This document shows, in pieces, positions 38,552 to 46,487 of a stretch of 61,521 bases of DNA. The notes under the pieces are model-generated. The model had not been told where the DNA came from and searched no databases. It saw only the letters and a list, made by a program, of their open reading frames with translations. The position numbers were made by a program, and so were the translations under genes. Numbering within the stretch: position 1 is the first letter of the stretch; each line of letters starts with the position of its first letter. Source of the DNA: a virus; IMG/VR virus record IMGVR_UViG_3300034096_000310, positions 1 through 61,521 of that record; one strand, written 5' to 3'.

Positions 38552-38676
38552 AGTTCGTTGATTAGGTTTTCTAATTCTTTTAGTGTCTGGCCAAGGACGA
38601 TCCCGATCTTCAGGTTATCGCCCTCCTCTATAGCCTTTGCTAGGGCTATGTAGATTTGCTTAAGATTTTCTTTCAT
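38548..38676 (-). CDS. 42-residue helical protein
   Basis: MKENLKQIYIALAKAIEEGD followed by a second helix ending ELENLINEL. It overlaps the neighbours on both sides by ATGA, which supports real translation. Function unknown; the two-helix pattern looks like a small dimerising or binding protein. Confidence 0.65.
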   Translation of the reverse strand: MKENLKQIYIALAKAIEEGDNLKIGIVLGQTLKELENLINEL

Positions 38677-38867
38677 CTGTTTTTTGTTGGTGTGCGAATA
38701 GCTGTTACTGATGCTGTCTTTTCTATCTTGATATCCTTAAAGCAAAGTTCCCCCGAGCATGCAGGGCAATTGAACTTCTGCTTGTGGACATCACTGTCCC
38801 ACACATACTCTTTTAATTTTGCGCCACACTTACATCGGTATACCCGAGGGAATAGTTTGTTTGCCAT
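38673..38867 (-). CDS. Small zinc-ribbon protein
   Basis: 64 residues with CKCG (residues 12-15) and CPAC (about 34-37), spaced as in a rubredoxin-type zinc ribbon. No other domain. It may bind nucleic acid or act as an adaptor to host proteins. Stop overlaps the next start. Confidence 0.75.
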   Translation of the reverse strand: MANKLFPRVYRCKCGAKLKEYVWDSDVHKQKFNCPACSGELCFKDIKIEKTASVTAIRTPTKNR

Positions 38868-38869
38868 GT

Positions 38870-39502
38870 TTATTTTATTAAGTTCATTACTACAGCTACG
38901 GTTTGCTTTAAAGCTACCAGATCAGATACGTTGGCGATCTTTATGTCAAAGTCCCATCCATCTAGAGCCGTCTCAGATGGGTGGTTGTTAACCGGCCTTA
39001 CCCCAGATCTGTCTATGCGGATTACATATCCACCACTATCCTTGATAGCTTGAGCCTCGTTAGGGAACCTACAGTCTGTGAAGATCCAATTAGGGTAGTC
39101 TTCTATCGGGCTACCATTGGCATCTCTTCCTATGAACTCTTTCTTGTACCCAGACATAGCGGCGTTAACCCAAGCATTTTGGTGTAGACCTTGACGTACT
39201 GCATCTGTGCCTAGCTTTTGTAGGAACTCCCGAACCGACATCATCTTCATAAACCTTACGTCATCGAATACTACATCTAGTGGAGTGCCAATCTCCGTGT
39301 GCCATTCTTTACCAAGAAATGATTCCTTGAATTTTTGGTCCTCGAACTTGTGCTCTGGTATACCGGTCAGGATACTGGCGATCTTTTTCAATGGCCCTGA
39401 GAACTTCACTATCCTCCAGTTCTTCTCTGGTTGCAGTTCTTGTATGAGTCTTGCCACAGTATCTTTCCCCCCGGTGGCATAGGAGCTGAGCCCTAGTATC
39501 AT
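38870..39502 (-). CDS. Deoxynucleoside monophosphate kinase
   Basis: 210 residues. The P-loop is GLSSYATGGKDTVA (Gly-Gly-Lys-Asp-Thr, residues 11-15), the variant seen in phage dNMP kinases of T4 gp1 type. EFLQKLGTDAVRQGLHQNAW and DYPNWIFTDCRFPNEAQAI are further family-like segments. The enzyme phosphorylates dNMPs to dNDPs to feed phage DNA synthesis. It overlaps the upstream gene by ATGA. Confidence 0.85.
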   Translation of the reverse strand: MILGLSSYATGGKDTVARLIQELQPEKNWRIVKFSGPLKKIASILTGIPEHKFEDQKFKESFLGKEWHTEIGTPLDVVFDDVRFMKMMSVREFLQKLGTDAVRQGLHQNAWVNAAMSGYKKEFIGRDANGSPIEDYPNWIFTDCRFPNEAQAIKDSGGYVIRIDRSGVRPVNNHPSETALDGWDFDIKIANVSDLVALKQTVAVVMNLIK

Positions 39503-39795
39503 ATTGATTTGATTAAATTGTTTTGCCTTAACTGAAGTTTGTCTTTGTAGTTGTAGAGAAGTAGCGCCAGTATTTGTACTTGCTCATCATACCCAAACGC
39601 TATTTTCTTACTGCCGAAATTTATTGTCACCCCGTTCCCATCATCTACCATCGTGGCCACCCTTTCTCCGGGCTTAGTCCATGACGGGTTGTTCGACCTG
39701 CTTAGATAAACTTCGCCAAGCAGATCCACTAAATCATATTCGTAATTGTTTACCTTACCATCGTTGTTTTCGTTGGTCCATACTTGATACTCCAT
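39499..39795 (-). CDS. Hypothetical protein
   Basis: 98 residues from the ATG at 39795 (MEYQVWTNENND). A longer frame upstream runs through the hairpin at 39814-39894 and is probably not translated. The C-terminal half (YDEQVQILALLLYNYKDKLQ) is helical. No family recognised. Confidence 0.7.
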   Translation of the reverse strand: MEYQVWTNENNDGKVNNYEYDLVDLLGEVYLSRSNNPSWTKPGERVATMVDDGNGVTINFGSKKIAFGYDEQVQILALLLYNYKDKLQLRQNNLIKSI

Positions 39796-39813
39796 GTTGT
39801 GTAGTTTTAAATT

Positions 39814-39894
39814 AAAAAAGAGGGGAGGCATACAGGTGCATAACGCGATGCAGCATTTACCGTCACGTGCCGGATTTCTCTGGCTCACCTCCCC
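39814..39894 (-). terminator. Terminator-like structure with a folded insert
   Basis: On the minus strand GGGGAGG (39894-39888) pairs with CCTCCCC (39828-39822) over a 73-nt unit and is followed by six T's (39819-39814). The insert folds further: GCC/GGC, and TGCAT-N6-ATGCA (39852-39837). An ordinary terminator has a short loop, so this is a terminator, an attenuator or a decayed tRNA serving as one. Confidence 0.6.
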
Positions 39895-39901
39895 GGGTTA
39901 A

Positions 39902-40123
39902 TTAAAAGGGCAACTTCTCTTCTGCTTGCGCAGGGGCAGGCGTGTATACCTGCAGATACGGTTTGCCTTCCTTGCTTTTACGCAGGGTTACATTAACCCA
40001 ACCCTTCTCGTTTAGGTTGTCTGTCAGCTTCTGAATGTCATCAGCTGTGAATCCGATACGGGTTTCTAACTCACCGAATTTGTTCGTCGCTTCGGTAGTG
40101 CGACCTACATAGATTTTCTCCAT
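39902..40123 (-). CDS. Small protein with SSB-like C-terminal tip
   Basis: 73 residues. It ends EEKLPF, like the DDDIPF tip by which single-strand-binding proteins recruit partners. The body (EKGWVNVTLRKSKEGKPYLQ) is beta-rich. It is too short for a full OB fold. Lies in the replication block. Confidence 0.65.
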   Translation of the reverse strand: MEKIYVGRTTEATNKFGELETRIGFTADDIQKLTDNLNEKGWVNVTLRKSKEGKPYLQVYTPAPAQAEEKLPF

Positions 40124-40125
40124 GG

Positions 40126-40266
40126 TTACTTGATTTTAATTGTGAACGTATATTTGATTAATCCGAACTCTAGTGTAAACTCTTTGTGACTTTGACAGTA
40201 GACGATGACTATAACCGGGAACAGGATATAGTCTTTGTGTTTTTCAAGGCTGGTGGTGATGGTCAT
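40126..40266 (-). CDS. 46-residue hypothetical protein
   Basis: Starts MTITTSLEKHKDYILFPVIV, with a hydrophobic central strand and a basic end. The start overlaps the stop of the resolvase-like gene by 4 bases and the stop is two bases before the next start, which supports translation. Function unknown. Confidence 0.55.
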   Translation of the reverse strand: MTITTSLEKHKDYILFPVIVIVYCQSHKEFTLEFGLIKYTFTIKIK

Positions 40267-40607
40267 ATTATTTTGTTTTGGGTTAGCATTTCGATGATCT
40301 CTTTGAAGTCCTCTATACTCATGGCCACAATAGTGCCCTGACGGTTGCGCTTATGGAATACGACATTGTAGTTCTGGTCTACTGGCATTTCACCCAGCAC
40401 CTTTTGCATGCTGCCGAGATTCTCTACCGCCTTACACTGCACATTGAATGGATCGGTAAAGCACAGGTCGATACCTTGGTCGTCTTTGTTTTTAGACTCA
40501 GATCGGGAGGATACACACTTATCCCATCCTAGCTCTTTGAACCAGTCTCGGATCTGTAGTTCAAACCCGTGTCCTTTTTTCCTTGCTGATCTACCCCTTG
40601 TTGCCAT
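40263..40607 (-). CDS. PD-(D/E)XK nuclease, Holliday-resolvase type
   Basis: 114 residues with the small-nuclease pattern: basic N terminus, Glu in GHGFELQIRDWFKELG, then GIDLCFTDPFNVQCKA, where Asp and the Gln-Cys-Lys triad correspond to D...QxK of archaeal-type Holliday junction resolvases and related enzymes. It follows the primase-helicase and lies with exonuclease and annealing protein, so branch resolution before packaging is likely. Confidence 0.75.
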   Translation of the reverse strand: MATRGRSARKKGHGFELQIRDWFKELGWDKCVSSRSESKNKDDQGIDLCFTDPFNVQCKAVENLGSMQKVLGEMPVDQNYNVVFHKRNRQGTIVAMSIEDFKEIIEMLTQNKII

Positions 40608-40911
40608 ACTTTTTGTATATCATTTTAGCTTTTACCAATTCCACTATCGTGTCCCATTCAACCTTATGATGGAAGGCGGTCTTGTAAAACTTGTTAGACT
40701 TCCACCTGTCCTGCATATAAAAGATCTCTTGGTCAGGTACTATATCCTCTTCTTTCGCCAGCTCTACCAAGTTCTCCCCGTCCTCTTCCAGACTCCAGAC
40801 CTTCAGATAGCCCCCACGGTTTGGCACATAGTGACCACTATACAGTTCCTGCTTGGATGAACTTGTTATAGTCGACCGGCTGGTGGATGAACTTCGTTTT
40901 GTCCTTGCCAT
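40591..40911 (-). CDS. Hypothetical protein, start uncertain
   Basis: 106 residues if it starts at the ATG at 40911, overlapping the helicase gene by 74 bases; the first 20 residues are then Ser/Thr/Arg-rich low complexity. A CTG or GTG just after the helicase stop (GTG before PNRGGYLKVWSLEEDG) would give about 78 residues of better quality. The body contains DRWKSNKFYKTAFHHKVEWD. No family recognised. Confidence 0.55.
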   Translation of the reverse strand: MARTKRSSSTSRSTITSSSKQELYSGHYVPNRGGYLKVWSLEEDGENLVELAKEEDIVPDQEIFYMQDRWKSNKFYKTAFHHKVEWDTIVELVKAKMIYKKYGNKG

Positions 40912-42553
40912 CGTTTATTGGTTGAGTAGGTATGTATCTTGAATTAGAGATGTCGTAGGTGAAATAGTCTATTGCTTCCTGACCAGAGAAGCGGAACCTG
41001 ATCTTCCAAAAGTGTATCTCCGTCTGCTTGGTCTCCCTGTTTCTATACACCGTGATGCCTACATCGGGGGCGTTATAGTAGTGGGAGCTGTCGCCTACGT
41101 CATACCCAGTCGGCACTTCGTATACAGCCTGCTTGACCTTGGTTAACTTCTTGGGGTGGGCTACTAGCCAGATGTGGATGCCCTGTTCACGGGCAAATGC
41201 TCTGAGATCTCGCATCATGTTGCCTATCTGGTTGTGCCTGTTGTCCCCCGAGCCGGCGATCTGTCGCTCAACTGTACTCATGTTATCGATCACAAGACCC
41301 CTGATCCCATAGCGGCGCACCATCTCTTCTGCCTTCTTCATGATCGCCTCGATAGTACCATCCTCGCTGAGCTTGTAGTACTTGAAGTGCTCGTTCAGAA
41401 ATGGCGTGCCAGACGCAACCTCTTCTTTGGATATGCGTACTGTATTGGGCGCATTGAAGAATGACTTTCCGGTTCTAATTGATATTAGGTCGGTCATAGC
41501 GAAGGTGGCATTGGCTTCCTCAGCAGAGTACAACAGGTACGACCATCCGTGTCTGTCCGCCAGCCTGACCAGCAGATTCTTTAGCCACGTTGTTTTACCG
41601 TGTCCGGGGATGCCGGTGATGAGTGTGACCATACCGGGGTGCCAGACAAAGTGCTCATCCATATTGTCCCAGCCTGTGTCGAATCCCTCTGGGTATCCCT
41701 GTTCCCACAGTCCGATGATGTCGCTCTCGCTGACCACGTCGATCCCATCCACAGGGAATGGCTCTGCGTTGTTGTAACATTCCACAAGCCTTTCCTTTCC
41801 GTGTTTGAGAAGCGTGTCGTTGGCGTCCTTCTCCGGCATGTTAACAATCCAGCAGTTCGACTTACCCAGTCTGCGGGCCAGCTCGTTGCGAAGACCGATG
41901 CCAGCCTCGTCTGTATCCGTTGCCAGATAGATCTTGCGGCCTTCAAGGAATGGCAGCATCTCCTCCAACCACTCAAGCTTTTGGTTACCCTTGCTCGCCC
42001 CGTTCGGTACACTGACAGCAGTCTTGATGCCAGCCTCATAAAACGATAGCGTATCAATCTCGCCTTCTGTAATGATGAGTTCAGTATCAGAGTTATCGCT
42101 TGAAACGTCAATCCCATACAGGCTAAGCATAGCGCCAGAGACAAGCTTAAACCTCTTCTGGCTATCTCTATACTTGATGTTAACCAGTTCGCCATTTAGG
42201 TAGTAATTAAAGTTGATGCATCTTGATTCACCATCACCCATGTATTGAACAGACTCGGTTACCTTATAGCGCAGCAGGGTTTGATTTGTAATCCCCCGAC
42301 CTGCAAACCAGTCTATCACTGGCTGTGATAAAACCTTGTGTTCTTCAACAGGCTTGGTGTATTCTTTCTTAACCTTGACAGTTCCGGACCAACCGCAGTT
42401 GTGGCAATTCCATACTCCTTCCTCGACATTCACGGACAGGCATGGGTCCTGCTTGTGCTTGCGGGAGTCAGAACACTTGGGGCATTTTGTCTTCACGTCC
42501 CCACGCGATCCGGGCCTGATGTTAATGCCATAGCGTTGGAGTTTTTCAAACAT
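40838..42553 (-). CDS. Primase-helicase (T7 gp4 type)
   Basis: 571 residues. An N-terminal zinc-binding domain (Cys24, Cys27, Cys50, Cys53) recognises template, a TOPRIM domain follows (LIITEGEIDTLSF at about 160-172 and YLATDTDEAG further on) for primer synthesis, and a RecA-like DnaB helicase domain closes the protein (Walker A ITGIPGHGKTTWL, about 312; Walker B LVIDNMS; AFAREQGIHIWLVAHPKK). One polypeptide thus unwinds DNA and makes primers at the phage fork. No DNA polymerase gene is visible in the window, so the phage must use the host polymerase. Confidence 0.92.
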   Translation of the reverse strand: MFEKLQRYGINIRPGSRGDVKTKCPKCSDSRKHKQDPCLSVNVEEGVWNCHNCGWSGTVKVKKEYTKPVEEHKVLSQPVIDWFAGRGITNQTLLRYKVTESVQYMGDGESRCINFNYYLNGELVNIKYRDSQKRFKLVSGAMLSLYGIDVSSDNSDTELIITEGEIDTLSFYEAGIKTAVSVPNGASKGNQKLEWLEEMLPFLEGRKIYLATDTDEAGIGLRNELARRLGKSNCWIVNMPEKDANDTLLKHGKERLVECYNNAEPFPVDGIDVVSESDIIGLWEQGYPEGFDTGWDNMDEHFVWHPGMVTLITGIPGHGKTTWLKNLLVRLADRHGWSYLLYSAEEANATFAMTDLISIRTGKSFFNAPNTVRISKEEVASGTPFLNEHFKYYKLSEDGTIEAIMKKAEEMVRRYGIRGLVIDNMSTVERQIAGSGDNRHNQIGNMMRDLRAFAREQGIHIWLVAHPKKLTKVKQAVYEVPTGYDVGDSSHYYNAPDVGITVYRNRETKQTEIHFWKIRFRFSGQEAIDYFTYDISNSRYIPTQPINDGKDKTKFIHQPVDYNKFIQAGTV

Positions 42554-42719
42554 TTTTTATTTCTTTTGCTACTGACTTAATCTTTAGTTCTATCTCGTAA
42601 ATCTTTTTCTTGGTGACGTCTGCTCGATCGTAGTAGCGTTGCAGCTGCTGGATCAATTCTTCTCTCTTGTCTTCTAGTTGATCGTACTTTAGGTGGAGTT
42701 CTTTTCTTTTTTCGGTCAT
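42546..42719 (-). CDS. 57-residue coiled-coil protein
   Basis: Almost wholly helical and charged (MTEKRKELHLKYDQLEDKRE and on), with heptad-like Leu/Ile spacing. It overlaps the upstream gene by 4 bases and the primase-helicase start by 8. It may bind one of these replication proteins. Function unknown. Confidence 0.65.
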   Translation of the reverse strand: MTEKRKELHLKYDQLEDKREELIQQLQRYYDRADVTKKKIYEIELKIKSVAKEIKNV

Positions 42720-43123
42720 TGTCTTTTTTGTTTTTGTATCCAGAAATCAGTTGCGTCTTCTAAATATGTTATGAACTTTTGCTTGCTGCCAAAGAGTGTC
42801 GCCGGCCTGAGGTAGGGCTTCATCTTATCGTCCTTACCCCACGTCTCCTGCTTGTGCAAGATGATAGACTGGAACTGCTCGAAGCTGACCTTTGGGATTT
42901 GGCGGATGATAGACTGTATCTTCTCTGTGTTTTGATAGTTCTTGCCATACACCTCGTTGAAGTAGTCCATGACTCGCTGTGCTAGGTCCTCATCCTCGTG
43001 CTGCTCGATCTGTTCTTTTATTGATTCGAACTTCTCATCGTAGCTGACCAGCAGACTCAGTGCAGTAAGCGCATCCTTCTTGGTGCTAAACCTCTTCAGG
43101 AAATTCTGAGCGTCCGTATTCAT
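42716..43123 (-). CDS. Replication-module protein with phage C-terminal (Phg_2220_C-like) domain
   Basis: 135 residues from the ATG at 43123; an upstream ATG at 43165 overlaps the neighbour more. The last 85 residues (YFNEVYGKNYQ, then FQSIILHKQETWGKDDK and YLRPATLFGSKQKFITYLED) match the conserved phage domain found at the C terminus of replication initiators and helicase-loader-like proteins. Its place just before the primase-helicase fits helicase loading or origin work. Confidence 0.72.
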   Translation of the reverse strand: MNTDAQNFLKRFSTKKDALTALSLLVSYDEKFESIKEQIEQHEDEDLAQRVMDYFNEVYGKNYQNTEKIQSIIRQIPKVSFEQFQSIILHKQETWGKDDKMKPYLRPATLFGSKQKFITYLEDATDFWIQKQKRQ

Positions 43124-43304
43124 ACATGCATTCTTTAATAGTGTTAACTGACCATCCAGCGGCAACTAGTAGCGCGGCAAATACATCTATTGCATCTTGT
43201 AGGTTAGTCTCGTCAAGCCTACCAATGGATGTCTTCTGCCCATGTTTCCCGTACTCGTTGCCCCATGTCAGCCTCTTGCTGTAGTAGTCGATTGTAATTC
43301 TCAT
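43086..43304 (-). CDS. Hypothetical protein in the replication operon
   Basis: 72 residues (MRITIDYYSKRLTWGNEYGK at the start). It overlaps the upstream OB-fold gene by 86 bases in another frame and the downstream gene by 38. The sequence reads like a real protein and ends in an acidic EFPEEV. Function unknown. Confidence 0.55.
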   Translation of the reverse strand: MRITIDYYSKRLTWGNEYGKHGQKTSIGRLDETNLQDAIDVFAALLVAAGWSVNTIKECMYEYGRSEFPEEV

Positions 43305-43545
43305 AGTGCTTTAGTTTTATCTTATGAAAGAATAGTGATGGGTCTTTTCTGTTTCTCTCTGAGGTTACTTCGATGTTGAACAGTACCACGCTCCCGAGCT
43401 CTGGAGGGGTTACGTTACCCCATAGGGTTACATATAGCATCTTGTTGTCGCCGATATCAAACAGGATATTTCTGTAGGAGTAATCCTTATCACCATTACT
43501 GAACGACTTCTTTTCTGTCACCTCGAGAACCTTACCTTTAATCAT
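43219..43545 (-). CDS. OB-fold protein, SSB-like
   Basis: 108 residues. The first 80 form alternating strands with a Gly-rich turn (KGKVLEVTEKKSF, then ILFDIGDNKMLYVTLWG and GSVVLFNIEVTSERN), the pattern of an OB fold as in small single-strand-binding proteins. The helical tail overlaps the next gene out of frame. Found with annealing protein and exonuclease, so ssDNA binding is likely. Confidence 0.6.
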   Translation of the reverse strand: MIKGKVLEVTEKKSFSNGDKDYSYRNILFDIGDNKMLYVTLWGNVTPPELGSVVLFNIEVTSERNRKDPSLFFHKIKLKHYENYNRLLQQEADMGQRVRETWAEDIHW

Positions 43546-43921
43546 ACTGGGTGAGCTTTAAATAAGAATTTTGTCGGTAAGTAAATTTGATTGCGTTGAG
43601 TGTGAGACACAGCTTCATGTAGAACTTCTTAACCGGATCGTCTATCATGTAGACAGTACCTTCTTTTACCCTGCGATTCGCCTCCCTAAGGTTAGCACGG
43701 AACTGCTGGATCTTGTTTCGGTGCGAGTCATAGGACATGTCTAGGTAGTCTTGCACAGAGGATTGATCGAAGCCGTGCATGTCTGCGATGCCGACGAAGA
43801 TCATACGCCCTAGGTCCTTGGCGCCTTCATAAGTCTCAGATGTCTGTAGGATTTTTGCAGAAGACCGGTCCCAAATAAATTGTGGTTTCATACAGCCTTC
43901 TAATTGATTTAGTCTTACCAT
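43538..43921 (-). CDS. Hypothetical protein with possible helix-turn-helix
   Basis: 127 residues from the ATG at 43921, which overlaps the exonuclease stop as TAATG. The centre (MIFVGIADMHGFDQSSVQDY then SHRNKIQQF) looks like a DNA-binding helix pair. Located between YqaJ exonuclease and the OB-fold protein, it is probably part of recombination or replication start. Confidence 0.6.
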   Translation of the reverse strand: MVRLNQLEGCMKPQFIWDRSSAKILQTSETYEGAKDLGRMIFVGIADMHGFDQSSVQDYLDMSYDSHRNKIQQFRANLREANRRVKEGTVYMIDDPVKKFYMKLCLTLNAIKFTYRQNSYLKLTQYD

Positions 43922-44922
43922 TATTGATTGTTTAGTTTTACTAGAAAATTTTTTCTCCAAGTGATTTTGCCATCGGGCAGCTCCATTACCTGAGCACCGC
44001 CGTGCTGCTCCATATACTGCTTGAGCTTGTTGCCGTAGAGAAGCTTTTCACTCTCCGCCAGCTTGATTGTATTATTGTATAATACATACTGGGCGGCCCA
44101 TTCGGATTGTTCGCTACCGCCGTGGATAGTGATATCGTTCTCCCGGTCTTTATGCTTGACAGAGATGAAGGCGTTGAAGTCTTCTGAGTTATCAGCGTCT
44201 GGTTCGAACTGTGCGGCAATACCGTAGATCTCTTCTTTTTCTGAGGCGCCTGCTTCCATGATGGCCTCCCGAGCCGACAGCACACGCATCTGATGCTCTG
44301 TTGCTTTTTGTAGTATCGCCTGTTGAATATCAGAGTCTGCTTCAAATGTTTTGACTAGCATGTCCTGCCCATCTATCTGCATACAGATCTCTGCGTACTT
44401 GTGGCCAGTGACCAGCATGTAGTGATTCATCTGAGCGATATAGTTCGGGGGAACGCCATCGATATAAGAGTCGACGGTCATCTTGCCTACGTTCTTAATC
44501 TCTAGGATTCCTTTCTTCTTACCGAACACAGGGTGGTGCGTGATCTCACCATCTAAGTTGGCGAACAGCATAGCGTAGTCTGGGTTCTCGATGATGGCTT
44601 TAACCTTTCTGAACTTGCGCACCTTTGTTTTAGTGGCAATGTTTTTGATAAAGTTTTGCTCGCCATCCCAATACTGCCACATGTTTGCAATGGTGTCTTC
44701 AAGCATCTTGCCGAACGCCATCTGCCTGTTCATCTTTGTAGGGAGTAGGTCAACACCGATAGACTGATAGAATAGATTAAGTGGTGACTTCCACTTGTTC
44801 CATCCAAGCAATGTGCCTGCATCTGAACCACCAACCATTCCCCGAGAAACAAACGACTGGCGTAATTTTTGCCAGTCGCTTTCTGATAGCTTATCGGTTT
44901 TGGTTTTAATTAGCTTTTGCAT
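43921..44922 (-). CDS. YqaJ-type recombination exonuclease
   Basis: 333 residues. SRGMVGGSDAGTLLGWNKWK and QMAFGKMLEDTIANMW are the conserved N-terminal motifs of the YqaJ/lambda-exonuclease family; GILEIKNVGKMTVD carries the Glu-x-Lys of the active site and ANLDGEI the Asp. The enzyme degrades one strand from a DNA end to expose single strand for the annealing protein encoded just upstream. The two genes overlap by 17 bases, the usual two-gene recombination pair. Confidence 0.9.
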   Translation of the reverse strand: MQKLIKTKTDKLSESDWQKLRQSFVSRGMVGGSDAGTLLGWNKWKSPLNLFYQSIGVDLLPTKMNRQMAFGKMLEDTIANMWQYWDGEQNFIKNIATKTKVRKFRKVKAIIENPDYAMLFANLDGEITHHPVFGKKKGILEIKNVGKMTVDSYIDGVPPNYIAQMNHYMLVTGHKYAEICMQIDGQDMLVKTFEADSDIQQAILQKATEHQMRVLSAREAIMEAGASEKEEIYGIAAQFEPDADNSEDFNAFISVKHKDRENDITIHGGSEQSEWAAQYVLYNNTIKLAESEKLLYGNKLKQYMEQHGGAQVMELPDGKITWRKNFLVKLNNQ

Positions 44923-45598
44923 CTTTCAATAGTTTTGTTAGGGTAGTTTTTTGAGCTAGGTTGAGTTTGTACTTTGGAAGGGCTGCTTCTACTTCTGCTA
45001 TCTTGCCTTCACTGATAGCCTTCACCATCGCATCGAATTGCTTTGGCTGCAATGCTTGCGGCTCGGGGGATTCAGGGACCTCAGGACTGGGATTCGCCTT
45101 TACAGGCTCCTGAGGCGCCTTAGCTTGTGGCTTCCCCTTTGTGTTTATGTGTTTGGTTAAATCCCATATGCGCTCTCCTCTGTCGTCAACAGGATTGCCG
45201 TACTGATCGCATTTAACGGTGACCATCTCTAGGTCGTAGAGGAATCTCCCGATCCCCCACTGAACGGCGGCACGCTTGAAGGCATCAGAGGCTGCAGATT
45301 TACCGGCCTGCTCATACATCTGGTCCTTCTCATCGTTCTCTACACGAGCACCACAGTCCCAACGCCAATGCGTTTGTCCATTGTCGTCAGTGATACCGAT
45401 GCCGGCGAATATGAAACCATCGATCTCTTTAAAGTCTGATTGCCATTGGCAGTGTGTGTCTAGCACATCCATCACTTGTCGTGCATCGATGTAGGCTGAA
45501 CAGAATGCTTTGGTCTTGTCTTTGTTTCGGCTTTGAACCCGCCATTGGTAGGGTATTGGTTGCCGTAGTTTCTGGGATAGGGTGTGGATAAAACTCAT
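44906..45598 (-). CDS. Rad52-like single-strand annealing protein
   Basis: 230 residues. The N-terminal 150 (IDARQVMDVLDTHCQWQSDF, then AGIGITDDNGQTHWRWDCGA and GKSAASDAFKRAAVQWGIGR) match the Rad52/Rad22 fold of phage annealing proteins. The C-terminal part has a Pro/Glu/Ala linker and a small helical end (ALPKYKLNLAQKTTLTKLLK). It anneals complementary strands during phage recombination, working with the exonuclease downstream. Confidence 0.88.
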   Translation of the reverse strand: MSFIHTLSQKLRQPIPYQWRVQSRNKDKTKAFCSAYIDARQVMDVLDTHCQWQSDFKEIDGFIFAGIGITDDNGQTHWRWDCGARVENDEKDQMYEQAGKSAASDAFKRAAVQWGIGRFLYDLEMVTVKCDQYGNPVDDRGERIWDLTKHINTKGKPQAKAPQEPVKANPSPEVPESPEPQALQPKQFDAMVKAISEGKIAEVEAALPKYKLNLAQKTTLTKLLKDAKAN

Positions 45599-45822
45599 TG
45601 TATAGTATTTAAATAGTCTTTAACAAATTCGTATTCAGCGGATAGAAAGTAGATAGCCTGCCAGTCGTAGTAGAACTTTGTCTTGCCGCCTATGGTCAGA
45701 GCCTTAATGAAATGACTAGTGACCAGCCGCTCGTGGTTTTGCATGAGCCAGTGTCTGTATGGCTTTAGCGGGTACTCGTTCCCGTCTATCACCATGACGT
45801 CTTTGGAAAAATCATACTTCAT
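45595..45822 (-). CDS. Hypothetical protein, first gene of the recombination operon
   Basis: 75 residues (DVMVIDGNEYPLKPYRHWLM). Overlaps the annealing-protein start by 4 bases and lies 22 bases after a good promoter. Aromatic-rich; no family recognised. Confidence 0.7.
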   Translation of the reverse strand: MKYDFSKDVMVIDGNEYPLKPYRHWLMQNHERLVTSHFIKALTIGGKTKFYYDWQAIYFLSAEYEFVKDYLNTIQ

Positions 45823-45844
45823 ATCTGTCTAAGATAGAAACACT

Positions 45845-45875
45845 CTATTATAGATAATCAATAGTTTTCAACAAA
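45845..45875 (-). promoter_or_regulatory. Bacteroidota-type promoter of the recombination/replication operon
   Basis: On the minus strand: TTTG (45875-45872), exactly 19 bases, then TATAATAG (45852-45845). The -33 box is exact; the -7 box keeps TA and the final G of TAnnTTTG and also resembles TATAAT. The start codon at 45822 leaves a leader of about 15 bases. Confidence 0.65.
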
Positions 45876-45899
45876 GATTTGCACATTAGTTGTAATAAA

Positions 45900-46127
45900 T
45901 CAATAATTACTATTGTAATATGATAGATGATAATTGTGCCCGGCTAGTGCTTGTTCTAGATCAATCCGCCTGACGTCAAATACATTCAGATCAGGGTTGC
46001 GCTCCAGCCTCCGGAAAGATCGGGGGGAAAGAACCTTTAAGCAGAACGTCTCATAGCTTACCGATCCTAGCATCTCGTCGTCTTGGTATATGATGACCGG
46101 GTCTTGCAGCGCTACTCTTATCTTCAT
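45900..46127 (-). CDS. Hypothetical protein
   Basis: 75 residues (MKIRVALQDPVIIYQDDEML at the start). Mixed alpha/beta, Arg-rich middle. It overlaps the upstream gene by 4 bases (ATGA). No family recognised. Confidence 0.68.
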   Translation of the reverse strand: MKIRVALQDPVIIYQDDEMLGSVSYETFCLKVLSPRSFRRLERNPDLNVFDVRRIDLEQALAGHNYHLSYYNSNY

Positions 46128-46357
46128 AGTGCTTTGTTTATGATGGCGAATTCCTCGTACACGGGACCGGATAGTGTCGAACCTGCGACTCGTTTGTCTA
46201 GATCAAAGTCTACCCAGTCTCCGTCTTTAAAATTGTAGACTTCACTTTTGATAGGCACCCAAGCAGTGCGGCTGACAATCATGCCGCCGCCATAGGGTAC
46301 GTCCTTGGGGAAACGCACCCACCATTTGTTCTCTAGTCTGAATGTTTGTCCTTGCAT
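46124..46357 (-). CDS. Hypothetical protein
   Basis: 77 residues with a Trp- and Gly-rich beta-type start (FRLENKWWVRFPKDVPYGGG). It lies downstream of a terminator at 46370-46395, so it probably has its own promoter or depends on readthrough. Confidence 0.68.
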   Translation of the reverse strand: MQGQTFRLENKWWVRFPKDVPYGGGMIVSRTAWVPIKSEVYNFKDGDWVDFDLDKRVAGSTLSGPVYEEFAIINKAL

Positions 46358-46369
46358 ATTATTGGATTT

Positions 46370-46395
46370 AAAAAAAGCCCCACCGAAGCAGGGCT
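46370..46395 (-). terminator. Rho-independent terminator after the integrase unit
   Basis: On the minus strand AGCCC (46395-46391) pairs with GGGCT (46380-46376), closing a small loop with CTTCGG, and seven T's follow (46376-46370). Confidence 0.88.
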
Positions 46396-46400
46396 ATTGT

Positions 46401-46487
46401 TTACAATATGGAGTCGATCAGTGCAGCTACCATCCAGCTAAAGATTAGTAGCAGTAGTGTGATGTCACGCTTTCGTAGTGTCTTCAT
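46401..46487 (-). CDS. 28-residue membrane peptide
   Basis: Basic start MKTLRKRDIT followed by LLLLIFSWMVAALI, one transmembrane helix. It overlaps the integrase end by 23 bases and ends six bases before the terminator, so it is the last gene of that transcript. Function unknown. Confidence 0.5.
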   Translation of the reverse strand: MKTLRKRDITLLLLIFSWMVAALIDSIL

